Below are positions 9,353 through 18,943 of a stretch of 64,000 nt of DNA, in pieces (positions within the stretch are counted from its first letter, which is position 1; each line of letters begins with the position of its first letter). Made by a program: the position numbers and the translations under genes. Below the pieces are notes generated by a model. That model was not told where the DNA came from. It searched no databases and was given only the letters and a program-made list of their open reading frames with translations. This stretch comes from Pseudomonas sp. GGS8 (GTDB lineage: Bacteria; Pseudomonadota; Gammaproteobacteria; Pseudomonadales; Pseudomonadaceae), in contig NZ_JALJWF010000001.1 in NCBI RefSeq assembly GCF_024168645.1, positions 124,001 through 188,000 of the forward strand, written 5' to 3'.

Positions 9353-11587
9353 CTACTGGCGCAATGCTGGCGGATCACGCCAGAAACGCCGTTCCTGAAG
9401 CATCGTCCAAGGCGGTTTGAAGCGCCCCAGTTGTAGACGAATGGCACCCTGCTCGGCGCTGTCGTAGATCGCCATGCCACGCTTTTGATACCGCGCCACG
9501 ACCGTGGGATGGGGATGGCCGAAAGAATTACCATTGCCACGGGAAATCAGCACCGCTTTGGGCTGCAAGGTGCTGAGCAACTTCATCGAAGACGAACTGC
9601 GACTGCCGTGGTGCGGGGCCTGCAACCAGTCCGTCGGCACCGCCAATGGACCGTCGAGCAGCGCCCGCTCGGCCGCGGTATCAATGTCGCCGGTCAGCAA
9701 CAACCGCTCACCGTTGGCTTCGACCTGCAGCACGCAGGATTTCTGATTGCTATCGACGGCAGACGGCCACTGCCAGAGTTGGAACTGCACGCCGTCCCAG
9801 GTCCACTGTTGACCACTCTCGCAACCCTCGGCGTGTAGCTCGTCCGGCAGGGCCAATGGGTCACCGCTCAATACTCGCGTCACCGGCACACCGTTGGCAA
9901 TCGCTCGCGCACCGCCGGCGTGATCAGCGTCGGCATGGCTGATCAGCATCAGATCAAGTCCATTCACCCCCAGTTTGCGCAATGTTGGCAACACCACCCG
10001 CTCACCCAGGTCGATATCGCCGAAACGCGGCCCTGCGTCATACAACAGGGTGTGATGGCGGGTGCGCACCAGAATAGCCAACCCTTGGCCGACATCCAGT
10101 TGCCAGACCTCGGCGACGCCTTCAGGCAAGGTGTGCCGGGGCGCAAATACCAGCAACAGCACAATCGGCCAGCCCAACGGGCGCAACGGCACGCCACTTG
10201 GCAGTAACAGCAGAAATGCACCCAGCATGCCGAATGCCCAAACCCACAACGGAACCGCCACCGGCACCCACGCGGACAATTGCCCGGCCATCAACGCCAG
10301 CCCCTTGAACAAAAGGTCGATCAGACCGCCAGCCAACCACAGCAACCCCTCGCCCACATAAGGAACGGGCAACAGCAGCGTTCCGAGCAAGGCCGGCGGC
10401 AAGACCAGCAGACTGATCCAGGGCACCGCCAGAAGATTGGCCAGCGGCCCGCTGAGACTGATCGGCAACCCCAGCACCAACAGCAGCGGGCACAGACCGA
10501 TCGCGATCAGCCATTGGGCACGGGTCCAGGTTTGCCACCAACGCCACGGGCCCAATCGCCCGCCAAAGGTGAAAATCAGCACCGCCACCGCCGCAAACGA
10601 CAGCCAGAAACCCGGTTGCAGGCTTGCCAGCGGGTCCAGCAGCAAAACACCGTCAAGCGCCAGCAACAGCGGCCACCAGGCGCCGAGGTGACGAAACCGT
10701 AGCCGCCACAACAACAGCAGACCGATCATCAGGCAGGCCCGACGCACCGGCACCTCGAAACCGGCCAGCAGCCCATACCCCAGCGCCGCCGCGAACGCCA
10801 GCCCGCACGCCCACGGCAGCCACGGCAAGCGCCTGGGCCATAAGCCATAGCGCGCCAGCCCGGCGATCAGCAGATACACCAGCCCCGCCAGCAAACCAAT
10901 GTGCTGCCCTGAAATCACCAACAGGTGCACGGTGCCGGTGTCTTGCAGCACCTGCCAGTCCTCACGGCTCAGCCCGGCGCCGTCCCCCAGCACCAACGCC
11001 GTCAGCGCCGCCGTTCGCCCCTGCGCATCGACGGCCTGAAAACGCTGGCGGATGCTGTCGCGCCAGGCCCACTGCGCTTCCCTCAGTCGCTGGCCGTCCT
11101 TGACCGTGCCGGTGGCGCCGATGCGTTGGGCCAGCAACCAGGCGTCGTAATCAAAACCATGGGGGTTGAGCAGCCCGGCCGGACGCTTCAGTTTGACCGC
11201 CAGCCGCCACCGCTCGCCGCTGTTGACGGGCGGCCCGCCATACCAGGCCAGGCGCAAGTGCCGAGGCAGTTGGGTGCGACGCGATTGACTGTCTGTCAGT
11301 TCGAAACGCACCACGCCCTCGGCCTGCTGCGGCAACCCGGTAACCCGACCTTCGACCCAACGCGTCTCACCATCGAGCTTCAGCGCCAGGCGATCATCCA
11401 GCGCCCATTGCGCATTCGCACACGCCCAACTGAAACCAAACAGCAAAAAAGCCAGGGGAAAGGTTCGAAACGGCAGCAACATCAAACCCACTACCGGCAA
11501 CAACAGCCACAACCCCGCCGGCGGCAATGCCGGTAAAAAACGCAGGGCCAGCAAACCCAGCGCCAGCGCCATCATCCCTGTGCGCAT
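9353..11587 (-). CDS. comEC: ComEC/Rec2 DNA internalisation channel
   Basis: The 744-residue product has all three ComEC parts: an N-terminal DUF4131/OB-like region (about 30-170), a multi-spanning Competence domain (about 200-460) with the VISGQHIGLLAG motif, and a C-terminal metallo-beta-lactamase fold with SHADADHAGG (near 555) and PHHGSRSS. ComEC moves single-stranded DNA across the inner membrane during natural transformation, and the lactamase-like domain is proposed to degrade the other strand. The gene is intact. No other competence gene lies nearby, so the window says nothing about active competence. Confidence 0.95.
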   Translation of the reverse strand: MRTGMMALALGLLALRFLPALPPAGLWLLLPVVGLMLLPFRTFPLAFLLFGFSWACANAQWALDDRLALKLDGETRWVEGRVTGLPQQAEGVVRFELTDSQSRRTQLPRHLRLAWYGGPPVNSGERWRLAVKLKRPAGLLNPHGFDYDAWLLAQRIGATGTVKDGQRLREAQWAWRDSIRQRFQAVDAQGRTAALTALVLGDGAGLSREDWQVLQDTGTVHLLVISGQHIGLLAGLVYLLIAGLARYGLWPRRLPWLPWACGLAFAAALGYGLLAGFEVPVRRACLMIGLLLLWRLRFRHLGAWWPLLLALDGVLLLDPLASLQPGFWLSFAAVAVLIFTFGGRLGPWRWWQTWTRAQWLIAIGLCPLLLVLGLPISLSGPLANLLAVPWISLLVLPPALLGTLLLPVPYVGEGLLWLAGGLIDLLFKGLALMAGQLSAWVPVAVPLWVWAFGMLGAFLLLLPSGVPLRPLGWPIVLLLVFAPRHTLPEGVAEVWQLDVGQGLAILVRTRHHTLLYDAGPRFGDIDLGERVVLPTLRKLGVNGLDLMLISHADADHAGGARAIANGVPVTRVLSGDPLALPDELHAEGCESGQQWTWDGVQFQLWQWPSAVDSNQKSCVLQVEANGERLLLTGDIDTAAERALLDGPLAVPTDWLQAPHHGSRSSSSMKLLSTLQPKAVLISRGNGNSFGHPHPTVVARYQKRGMAIYDSAEQGAIRLQLGRFKPPWTMLQERRFWRDPPALRQ

Positions 11588-11723
11588 AAGCCCGTCCTTG
11601 AGAGTCCCCTCCCTAGGCTTAGCCGTCGCACCGCACGGACGTCGTTATCAATTGTCACAAAGTCTGAATAGGCGGTTCGTAGAATCCAGACATACTTGCC
11701 GCCTTAACCGACCGAGAAGCCTT

Positions 11724-12245
11724 ATGCCCCGGCGCTTATTCAAACGCTACATGCCAGACCCGACCAGCATCAGGGAACACAAATCCTTACGCTTTCTTGG
11801 CACCCTGCTGCATGACCCGAACCTCTGGCACCTCAATCGCCATTCCGTCGCGCGGGCCATGGCCGTCGGCCTGTTCGCGGCGTTTCTGCCCATCCCGCTG
11901 CAAATGCTGCTGGCCGCCATCCTCGCCATCGTGGTGCGCGGCAACATGCCCATAGCGGTCAGCCTGGTCTGGCTGACCAACCCGATCACCATGCCGGCGG
12001 TATTCTTCTGCACTTACCAGACCGGCGCATGGCTGATGGACGTCCCAGCCAGAAACCTGCCGGACGAGTTGACCTGGGCGTGGATCAGCGGCGAGCTCTC
12101 GACTTTGTGGCAGCCGTTTTTACTGGGCTCGGTGGTAACGGGGCTGGTGCTTGGGGCGTTGGCTTATTGCCTGGTAATGATGTATTGGCGCTGGTGGGTG
12201 AGTCGGCAGTGGGCACGGCGTAAGCGCAGCCGGATGCAAGAATGA
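11724..12245 (+). CDS. DUF2062 domain membrane protein
   Basis: The chosen start (MPRRLFKRYMP) gives 173 residues. An in-frame extension reaches back into comEC but lacks conserved character. The DUF2062 signature is visible as a conserved N-terminus (LLHDPNLWHLNRHSVARA), then hydrophobic helices (about 50-80 and 135-160) with FLPIPLQM and TNPITMPA. The family is widespread in Proteobacteria and located in the inner membrane; its biochemical function is not known. It is transcribed divergently from comEC and ends in a strong terminator. Confidence 0.88.
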   Translation: MPRRLFKRYMPDPTSIREHKSLRFLGTLLHDPNLWHLNRHSVARAMAVGLFAAFLPIPLQMLLAAILAIVVRGNMPIAVSLVWLTNPITMPAVFFCTYQTGAWLMDVPARNLPDELTWAWISGELSTLWQPFLLGSVVTGLVLGALAYCLVMMYWRWWVSRQWARRKRSRMQE

Positions 12246-12278
12246 AAAACGGCCTCCATTTGGGAGGCCGTTTTTTTT
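12246..12278 (+). terminator. Intrinsic terminator after DUF2062 gene
   Basis: The perfect stem CGGCCTCC (12250-12257) with GGAGGCCG (12263-12270), extended by A/T pairs, is followed by eight T. It starts directly at the stop codon of the DUF2062 gene. Confidence 0.93.
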
Positions 12279-12297
12279 GTGGTGTCTGGACTGACGC

Positions 12298-12390
12298 CAT
12301 CGCGGTCAAACCCGCTCCCACATGGGTTCTGTGTTGATCACAAAATATGTGAGCAACACCAATCCTGTGGGAGCGGGCTTGCCCCCGGTG
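12298..12390. repeat. REP doublet (REPIN-like)
   Basis: Inverted REP units at 12298-12324 and 12364-12390 share the gagcgggcttg/caaacccgctc core, but both show small differences from the consensus (gcggtcaa, gcccccgg), so this pair is slightly decayed. It lies between two converging genes. Confidence 0.8.
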
Positions 12391-12408
12391 AAGGCGACTC
12401 GGTCTTCC

Positions 12409-13188
12409 TTAGGTACGCATCCCGCGCCCACTCACCAGCAGCCGCGCACAACCGATGTACAGCACAACAGTCGCTACCAGCATGAAAGCGATCGCCACGC
12501 TGATCTTGATGTCCGACACGCCGAGGATGCCGTAACGGAAGGCGTTGACCATGTGCAGCACCGGGTTGGCCAGCGACACGGTCTGCCAGAATGGCGGCAG
12601 CAGGCTGATCGAGTAGAACACCCCGCCCAGGTACGTCAGCGGTGTCAGCACGAAGGTCGGGATGATCGAGATGTCATCGAAGTTGCGCGCAAATACCGCG
12701 TTGATGAAGCCCAGCAGCGAGAAGATCGTCGCCGTCAGCAGCACCACCAGAACGGTCACGCCCAGGTGATGCACCTGCAGCGTGGTGAAGAACAGCGACA
12801 GCACCGTCACGATGATCCCGACCATCAAACCGCGCAGCACGCCGCCCAGGGTGTAGCCGATCAGAATCGTATGGGGTGACACCGGCGACACCATCAATTC
12901 TTCGATGGAGCGCTGGAACTTGCTGCCAAAGAAACTCGATACCACGTTGCCGTAGGAGTTGGTGATCACCGACATCATGATCAACCCCGGCACGATGTAC
13001 TCCATGTAGGTGAAGCCACCCATGCCGCCGATCTGACGCCCGATCAGATTGCCGAAGATCACGAAGTACAGAACCATGGTGATGGCCGGCGGCAGCAGGG
13101 TCTGCGGCCAGATCCGGGTGAAGCGCTTGACCTCACGGTAAACGATGGTATTGAGGGCAACGAGGTTGGGTTGCAGCTCGGAACTCAT
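12409..13188 (-). CDS. yadH: ABC-2 type permease, YadH-like
   Basis: The 259-residue protein has six hydrophobic segments and the ABC-2 permease layout. It closely resembles E. coli YadH in length and in stretches such as FMxYIVPGLIMMSVITN-like and PTFVLTPLTYLGGVFY (near residue 185). It should form the membrane part of an exporter with the ATPase encoded just upstream, whose stop overlaps its start. The substrate is unknown; homologues are often annotated as multidrug or polysaccharide exporters without experimental support. Confidence 0.9.
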   Translation of the reverse strand: MSSELQPNLVALNTIVYREVKRFTRIWPQTLLPPAITMVLYFVIFGNLIGRQIGGMGGFTYMEYIVPGLIMMSVITNSYGNVVSSFFGSKFQRSIEELMVSPVSPHTILIGYTLGGVLRGLMVGIIVTVLSLFFTTLQVHHLGVTVLVVLLTATIFSLLGFINAVFARNFDDISIIPTFVLTPLTYLGGVFYSISLLPPFWQTVSLANPVLHMVNAFRYGILGVSDIKISVAIAFMLVATVVLYIGCARLLVSGRGMRT

Positions 13189-14117
13189 ACCGCCACCTTC
13201 GACAGATTTTTCTCCACCAGGGACACGAACAACTCCTCGAGGCGATTGGTTTTGTTACGCAGGCTCAACACTTCGATGTTCTGCTGCGCCAATTGGGTGA
13301 ACAGCGCGGTAATGCCCATGGCCTTGTCGACCTGGACTTCCAGGGTATGACTGTCGATCAGTTTGGTCGGGTAGCCGAGCAACTGTGGCGCCACTTGCAA
13401 CGTGTTCTTCAGATCCAGCAGGAACGTCTCGACATGCAGTTGGCTGAGCAACTGCTTCATGCTGGTGTTCTCGACGATTGTGCCGTGGTCGATGATGCCG
13501 ATGTTGCGGCACAACTGTTCAGCCTCTTCCAGGTAGTGGGTGGTGAGGATGATGGTGATGCCTTTCTTGTTCAGCTCGGTGAGGAAAGTCCACATCGAGC
13601 GACGCAATTCGATGTCCACCCCCGCCGTCGGTTCGTCGAGGATCAGCAGGCGTGGTTCGTGAACCAATGCTCGGGCAATCATCAGTCGGCGCTTCATGCC
13701 GCCGGACAAGGAGCGCGACGGCACATCACGCTTATCCCACAGGCCCAGTTGAGTCAGGTACTGCTCGGCGCGTTCCTTGGCGATTTTCGCCGGAATGCCG
13801 TAGTAACCGGCCTGGGTCACGACGATGTCAAAGGTCTTTTCGAACTGGTTGAAATTGAATTCCTGGGGCACCACACCAATGCAGCGCTTGAGCGCCGCCG
13901 GTTCCTTGTCCAGGTCGTGGCCGAAGATATTCACCGTGCCGCTGGTCTTGTTCACCAGGGTCGAGAGAATGCCGATGGTCGTGGATTTGCCGGCGCCGTT
14001 CGGGCCGAGCAAGGCGAAAAAGTCACCTTCGGCGACGTCCAGATCGATACCACTCAGGGCCTGGAAACCGTTGCCGTAGGTTTTGGTTAGCTGCCGGATG
14101 GACAGAGCGGAACTCAT
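13185..14117 (-). CDS. yadG: ABC transporter ATP-binding protein, YadG-like
   Basis: The start at MSSALSIRQLTK gives 310 residues, matching E. coli YadG; an upstream in-frame extension has no coding character. Walker A (GPNGAGKST, near residue 39), signature SLSGGMKRR (near 140), Walker B LLILDEPTAGVD and the switch histidine (TTHYLEEAE) are all intact. The C-terminal 80 residues form the accessory domain common to ABC-2 exporter ATPases. It is cotranscribed with, and overlaps, the permease gene. Confidence 0.92.
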   Translation of the reverse strand: MSSALSIRQLTKTYGNGFQALSGIDLDVAEGDFFALLGPNGAGKSTTIGILSTLVNKTSGTVNIFGHDLDKEPAALKRCIGVVPQEFNFNQFEKTFDIVVTQAGYYGIPAKIAKERAEQYLTQLGLWDKRDVPSRSLSGGMKRRLMIARALVHEPRLLILDEPTAGVDIELRRSMWTFLTELNKKGITIILTTHYLEEAEQLCRNIGIIDHGTIVENTSMKQLLSQLHVETFLLDLKNTLQVAPQLLGYPTKLIDSHTLEVQVDKAMGITALFTQLAQQNIEVLSLRNKTNRLEELFVSLVEKNLSKVAV

Positions 14118-14250
14118 ATCGGATTTACGCACCAAGAAGGGAAGAAAGGAATAAATAAGCGCGGGCGGCGAGCAAAGCAACCGCGGCGCATGAGCGCAAT
14201 GGTGCTTGTCGCTGCCACACAAGTACAGTCATGCGTGTCGATAGTGAGTA

Positions 14251-14874
14251 TTAAGTCAACGCGGTCATGACTGCCTTACGATACGCCGGACGCTGTTTCA
14301 ACCGCGCGTACCAGGCTTGGAGATGAGGCAACGGCGCACGCTCGATCGGCATCTCGAACCAGGCATAAATGAAACTGCCCAAGGGAATGTCGCCCATGCC
14401 GATCTCATCGCCCGACAGGTATGGTTTAGCCGCCAGCGCTTGATCGGCCATCGACAGCAGATCGTCGCACTCCTTGATCGCGGCCTTGATGGCCGGCCAG
14501 TCCTGCTGCTCTGGCGGAGTGCGCAACACGCCCCAGAACACCGTGCGGAACGGTGCGGCAAAACTTGAGGTGGTCCAGTCCATCCACTTCTCGGCGCTGG
14601 CACGGGCCTGCAGATCCGCCGGGTACCACGCCGTGCCGCTGGCATGGCGGGCCATCAGGTAACGCACGATGGTGTTGGATTCCCACAGCACGAAGCCGTC
14701 ATCTTCGATTACCGGTACGCGACCGTTAGGATTCATCGCCCGATACTCAGGCGTGTCGACCACGCCAAACGCACCGCCGGCATCAATGGCTTCATAGGCC
14801 AGGCCCAGCTCTTCGGCGGCCCACAACGGCTTTCTGACATTCGACGAATTTTTCCGACCCCAGATCTTCAGCAT
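14251..14874 (-). CDS. Glutathione S-transferase family protein
   Basis: The protein is 207 residues with a thioredoxin-like N-terminal domain (about 1-80, with NPNGRVPVIEDDGFVLWES, the loop holding the conserved cis-proline and glutathione-binding Glu-Ser) and an all-helical C-terminal domain. The start of the fold contains GRKNSSNVRKPLW, where an active serine is plausible. It is a standalone gene upstream of the yadGH pair. I recall a GST in the same place in P. aeruginosa (PA2813). The substrate is unknown. Confidence 0.88.
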   Translation of the reverse strand: MLKIWGRKNSSNVRKPLWAAEELGLAYEAIDAGGAFGVVDTPEYRAMNPNGRVPVIEDDGFVLWESNTIVRYLMARHASGTAWYPADLQARASAEKWMDWTTSSFAAPFRTVFWGVLRTPPEQQDWPAIKAAIKECDDLLSMADQALAAKPYLSGDEIGMGDIPLGSFIYAWFEMPIERAPLPHLQAWYARLKQRPAYRKAVMTALT

Positions 14875-14917
14875 GACCGCCCCTTGTTGGATGAATGCGC
14901 AGGCAGCATACGCCGGA

Positions 14918-15577
14918 TCAGGCGCGACTCAAATCGCTCTGCATGTCACCCAGTTGCAGCGGTAGCCGCTCGCCGAACAGATGCGGATAGCACTTTTCCA
15001 GGTGCTCGAAAAAGAACGCTTCAGGCACATCGCTGAACTGACCGTGATCGACCAGGTATTCCATCAACGGCTCGCCGTCACGGTTGAAGGGATGGAACAC
15101 ACTGTCGTTGATCCCGTCGAATTCCAGCGGCGCGACATTGAACAGTTCGCACAGTTGTGGATTGAAGGCCGGCGTCGCTTTGACCCAACGCTCGTTCAAA
15201 TACAACTCGGTGTAGCCATGCATGGCGAACACATCGCTCTTGAGCAGTTCGAGCAGGCGCGGTGTCGACAGGTGATTACGCACATCCGCCAGGCCAATAC
15301 GCGCCGGGATTGCGCAATGCCGGGCGCAACCTGCCAGCAGCGTGGCTTTGGGCACGCAATAACTCTCCCCGGCCGCCAACGCATAACTGCCGCGCAAGGT
15401 CTGCGGATCACGGCTGAAGGTGTAGGGGTTGTAGCGCACGGCCTCGCGCACTGCGTAATAGAGATTGATCGCCTGCTCCAGCGGATCGCACCGAGCGCCA
15501 CGATGTTTTTCGGCGAACTCCACCACCGAGGAATGGTCACTATCGATGAAGCGGCCGGGGCTCAGATACGCGTGCAC
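14918..15577 (-). CDS. Transglutaminase-like domain protein
   Basis: The 219-residue protein has the transglutaminase-like cysteine protease core: a Cys in GESYCVPKATLLAGCAR (near residue 73), a His in MHGYTELYLN (near 125), and the following ATPAFNP, where an acidic residue might be expected but none is obvious. The family covers peptidases, cross-linking enzymes and inactive forms. There is no signal peptide, so it is probably cytoplasmic. It is transcribed divergently from fadE. The function is unknown. Confidence 0.8.
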   Translation of the reverse strand: MHAYLSPGRFIDSDHSSVVEFAEKHRGARCDPLEQAINLYYAVREAVRYNPYTFSRDPQTLRGSYALAAGESYCVPKATLLAGCARHCAIPARIGLADVRNHLSTPRLLELLKSDVFAMHGYTELYLNERWVKATPAFNPQLCELFNVAPLEFDGINDSVFHPFNRDGEPLMEYLVDHGQFSDVPEAFFFEHLEKCYPHLFGERLPLQLGDMQSDLSRA

Positions 15578-15827
15578 GGCAGCAATCTCCTGGGGGAAGC
15601 CCCGAGTCTAGCGGCACCTTCAGCACAGAGATAACGCCGTTTCGGCCAAATATCAGCGTTTGCCCGCCCTGTTGACGAAAGCGTTCAACAGCCCTCCAGC
15701 GAAATAACTGACGAAGTTCAGCCGCTACTTCCTACGATCTCGAACCGATCGCTCTGACCACCCACTTTTATGGATGCCGTCTAAGCTCTGAGAGTGGTTT
15801 TGCCCCTGGCGTCACGGAGAATTAATT

Positions 15828-18284
15828 ATGCTGCTGTTGTGGATACTGGTTCTGGTGGTCGGGATTGCCTACCTGGCACATCGCCGCACCGCGCCTCTGC
15901 CCGCGTTGGGCATCATCGCTGTCTATCTGCTGGCGATGGGCATCTTCAGACATGCGAGCCATGCACCCGCCTGGCTGCTGCTGATTTTCTGGGTGTTGCT
16001 CGCGGCCGTGGCCGCCTCCCTGTTGCTCCCGGACCTGCGACGAAAACTGTTCACGGCGCCCATATTCAACTGGTTTCAAAAAAACCTGCCGCCAATGTCG
16101 CAAACCGAGCGTGAAGCCATTGAGGCCGGCACGGTCTGGTGGGACGGCGAGCTGTTCAGCGGTCGCCCGGACTGGAACAAGCTGCTGGCCTATCCAAAAG
16201 CGCAACTGAGCGAAGAGGAACAGGCGTTCATCGATGGCCCGACCGAAGAGCTCTGCGCGATGGTCACCGATTGGCAGATCGGCCAGTTGATGGACCTGCC
16301 GCCCCAGGCTTGGGATCACATCAAGCAGCATGGCTTTTTTGCCCTGATCATTCCCAAGGAATACGGTGGTAAAGGTTTCTCGGCTTATGCGCACTCCCAG
16401 ATCGCAATGAAACTGGCGACCCGCAGCGGCGACCTGGCCTCCACCGTCATGGTGCCCAACTCCCTTGGCCCGGCGGAACTGCTGCTGCATTACGGCACCG
16501 ACGAACAACGCAATCATTACCTGCCACGGCTGGCCCGCGGCGACGATATCCCCTGCTTTGCCCTGACAGGCCCGATGGCGGGCTCCAATGTCGGGGGAAT
16601 GACTGACACCGGGGTGATTTGCAAAGGTGAATGGGAAGGCCAGGAAACCCTCGGCCTGCGCCTGAACTGGGAAAAACGCTACATCACCCTCGGTCCGGTG
16701 GCGACCTTGATCGGCCTGGCCTTCAAGGCCTATGACCCGGATCACCTGTTGGGTGACAAAGTCGATCTGGGGATCAGTCTCGCATTGATTCCAACCCAGA
16801 CCCCCGGTGTAGAAATCGGCCGCCGCCACCTGCCGCTGGGCGCCGCCTTCATGAACGGCCCGAACGCCGGCAAGAATGTGTTCGTACCACTGGAATTCAT
16901 CATCGGCGGTCAGGAGATGCTCGGCGAAGGCTGGATGATGCTGATGAACTGCCTGTCGGTCGGGCGTTCCATTTCACTGCCTGCCATCGGTACCGCCGCG
17001 GGTAAATTCAGCAGTCTGGTGACGGGCCAATATGCGCAGGTTCGCGAGCAATTCAACGCACCGCTGTCAGCCTTCGAAGGGATTCAGGAAGCACTGGCGC
17101 GGATCGGCGGCAGTACCTGGCTGATGGACAGCGCGCGGATGCTCACCGCCAACGCCGTCGACCTCGGCGAAAAACCGTCGGTGCCCTCCGCGATCATCAA
17201 ATACCACCTCTCCGAACGCGGCCGCGAGTGCATCAGTCACGCCATGGATGTTCACGGCGGCAAGGCCATCATCATGGGCCCGAACAACTACCTGGCGCGT
17301 AGCTGGCAAGGTGCGCCCATTTCCGTCACGGTCGAAGGTGCAAACATCCTGACACGCAGCCTGATGATCTTCGGCCAGGGCGCTATTCGCTGCCATCCGT
17401 TCGTGCTCAAGGAAATGGCCCTTGTCCACCGCGAAGACAAACAACAGGCGCTGATCGAATTCGACGCCCTGCTGCTCAATCACATTGGTTTTGCCGTGAG
17501 CAACGCCGCCAGCACCCTGGTGCTGAACCTTGGCTTCGGGCATTTCGAACACGTGCCCGGGGACAAGCTCAGCCAAGGCTACGTGCGCGCCCTCAACCGT
17601 CAGGCCGCGGCTTTTGCCATGCTTGCAGACCAGTGCATGATGCTGCTGGGCGGCGATCTGAAACGCCGCGAACGCTTGTCCGCACGTCTGGGCGATGTGC
17701 TCAGCTACTTGTATCTGGCCTCCGCGGCGCTCAAGCGTTATCACGATCTCGACTCGCCGGAGCATATGCGTCCGCTGTTCACCTGGGCCATGGAAGAGAG
17801 CCTCGGCCAGTCCGAACGTGCGCTGGACGAACTGCTGACCAACTTCCCGAACAAAGTACTCGGCTGCCTGCTGCGGGTGGTAGTGTTCCCGTTCGGTCGC
17901 CGGCACAGAGGCCCGTCGGATAGGCTGGCGGCCAAAGTCGCAGCCGTCCTCGGCCGCGCCAAGGGCGATCCAACCCTTGAGGAGTTACTGGCAGGCTGCT
18001 ATCGCCCGCAATCGGTAGAGGACCCGGTCGGCGCCCTGCAGCATGCCTGCGACTTGCTGAACGCCACCAAACCGCTACAGAAAAAACTCAACACGGCGCT
18101 GAGAAGTCGCCAGGTCAAACCCACTGTCGGGGAGTCGGTCATCGATGCCGCACTGGAGGCTGGCGTCTTGCAACCGGTCGAAGCCGAGACCTTGCGCGAG
18201 TCGGAGGTGGCGCGGCGCAAGGTGATCGACGTCGATGATTTCGACAAACAGGTGCTGGAGCTGGGCAAAGGCAAGGTCCGCTGA
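15828..18284 (+). CDS. fadE: Acyl-CoA dehydrogenase FadE
   Basis: FadE catalyses the first step of fatty acid beta-oxidation, forming the 2,3-enoyl-CoA with FAD. The 818-residue length and layout match the large E. coli-type FadE: two hydrophobic N-terminal segments (about 1-65) that hold it at the membrane, then an acyl-CoA dehydrogenase core (about 150-520) with CFALTGPMAGSNVG and MDVHGGKAIIMGP, and a long C-terminal extension. The start has a GGAG ribosome-binding site. I recall the P. aeruginosa homologue in the same context as PA2815. Confidence 0.95.
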   Translation: MLLLWILVLVVGIAYLAHRRTAPLPALGIIAVYLLAMGIFRHASHAPAWLLLIFWVLLAAVAASLLLPDLRRKLFTAPIFNWFQKNLPPMSQTEREAIEAGTVWWDGELFSGRPDWNKLLAYPKAQLSEEEQAFIDGPTEELCAMVTDWQIGQLMDLPPQAWDHIKQHGFFALIIPKEYGGKGFSAYAHSQIAMKLATRSGDLASTVMVPNSLGPAELLLHYGTDEQRNHYLPRLARGDDIPCFALTGPMAGSNVGGMTDTGVICKGEWEGQETLGLRLNWEKRYITLGPVATLIGLAFKAYDPDHLLGDKVDLGISLALIPTQTPGVEIGRRHLPLGAAFMNGPNAGKNVFVPLEFIIGGQEMLGEGWMMLMNCLSVGRSISLPAIGTAAGKFSSLVTGQYAQVREQFNAPLSAFEGIQEALARIGGSTWLMDSARMLTANAVDLGEKPSVPSAIIKYHLSERGRECISHAMDVHGGKAIIMGPNNYLARSWQGAPISVTVEGANILTRSLMIFGQGAIRCHPFVLKEMALVHREDKQQALIEFDALLLNHIGFAVSNAASTLVLNLGFGHFEHVPGDKLSQGYVRALNRQAAAFAMLADQCMMLLGGDLKRRERLSARLGDVLSYLYLASAALKRYHDLDSPEHMRPLFTWAMEESLGQSERALDELLTNFPNKVLGCLLRVVVFPFGRRHRGPSDRLAAKVAAVLGRAKGDPTLEELLAGCYRPQSVEDPVGALQHACDLLNATKPLQKKLNTALRSRQVKPTVGESVIDAALEAGVLQPVEAETLRESEVARRKVIDVDDFDKQVLELGKGKVR

Positions 18285-18390
18285 TCCAGAGGAGCATGTG
18301 TCTCCACCAACGTGGGGCTCTTTACCCTGTGAAAAAGGAGCGCGGGAGCTTTATACTCTCGCGCCCGTTTTGCTCTTGAGGACTTATCTC

Positions 18391-18798
18391 GTGTCCAATG
18401 TCGTTGCCGATCATCTCGTCTTGCTCGACCACCTGCGCAGTATCCTGGTCGCCGTAGGTGAGGCCGAACAGGTTCCCGAAGAAAGCCATGCCTTGTTCCT
18501 GGAGCGCTTCGACGAACTGCGTGCGTTGCTGCCGGTCGATCCGATCGAAAGCCAATACCTGGGCCAGGACATTCTGTGCCAGGTCATCACCCGTTACCCG
18601 CAAATCGCCCACCTGGTGCCGCGCGACCTGCTGTGGTACTTCGCCGGTGACTGCCTGCATTACATGCCCGATGATGAAATCGACCTGTACCAGGCGCTGG
18701 AAGAACGCCGCTTCGAAGCCGAACAGAACGACGAACCGTTCGACTGGAATCAGGAAAAACAGCTGCTGGCGATGTCGAACCAGGACAGCAAGCACTGA
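18391..18798 (+). CDS. PA2817-family conserved protein
   Basis: A GTG start preceded by TTGAGGA gives 135 residues (VSNVVADHLVLLDHL...); longer in-frame starts run back through the fadE 3' end and lack coding character. The protein is acidic, rich in helix-forming residues, with no signal or membrane segment, and ends with WNQEKQLLAMSNQ. I recall a conserved hypothetical protein family (PA2817) directly downstream of fadE in Pseudomonas. The function is unknown. A strong terminator follows. Confidence 0.85.
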   Translation: MSNVVADHLVLLDHLRSILVAVGEAEQVPEESHALFLERFDELRALLPVDPIESQYLGQDILCQVITRYPQIAHLVPRDLLWYFAGDCLHYMPDDEIDLYQALEERRFEAEQNDEPFDWNQEKQLLAMSNQDSKH

Positions 18799-18816
18799 TC
18801 CCCGATCAGTCACGCA

Positions 18817-18851
18817 AAAGGCCCGCATGGTTGAACATGCGGGCCTTTTTT
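18817..18851 (+). terminator. Intrinsic terminator after the PA2817-like gene
   Basis: A perfect 13-bp stem (18817-18829 with 18836-18848), loop gttgaa, then a T run. It closes the fadE region transcript. Confidence 0.93.
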
Positions 18852-18887
18852 GTGGCATGCCGAGTGATGGGGTGGTTCAAAGTCAGC

Positions 18888-18913
18888 CTTCGCGGGCAAG
18901 CCTCGCTCCTACA
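18888..18913. repeat. Single REP unit
   Basis: One REP unit (cgcgggcaagcctcgctcct core) without a partner, between the converging PA2817-like and lysR genes. Confidence 0.75.
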
Positions 18914-18943
18914 ATGCGAACACGAAACCAGCGAAGAGGCCTG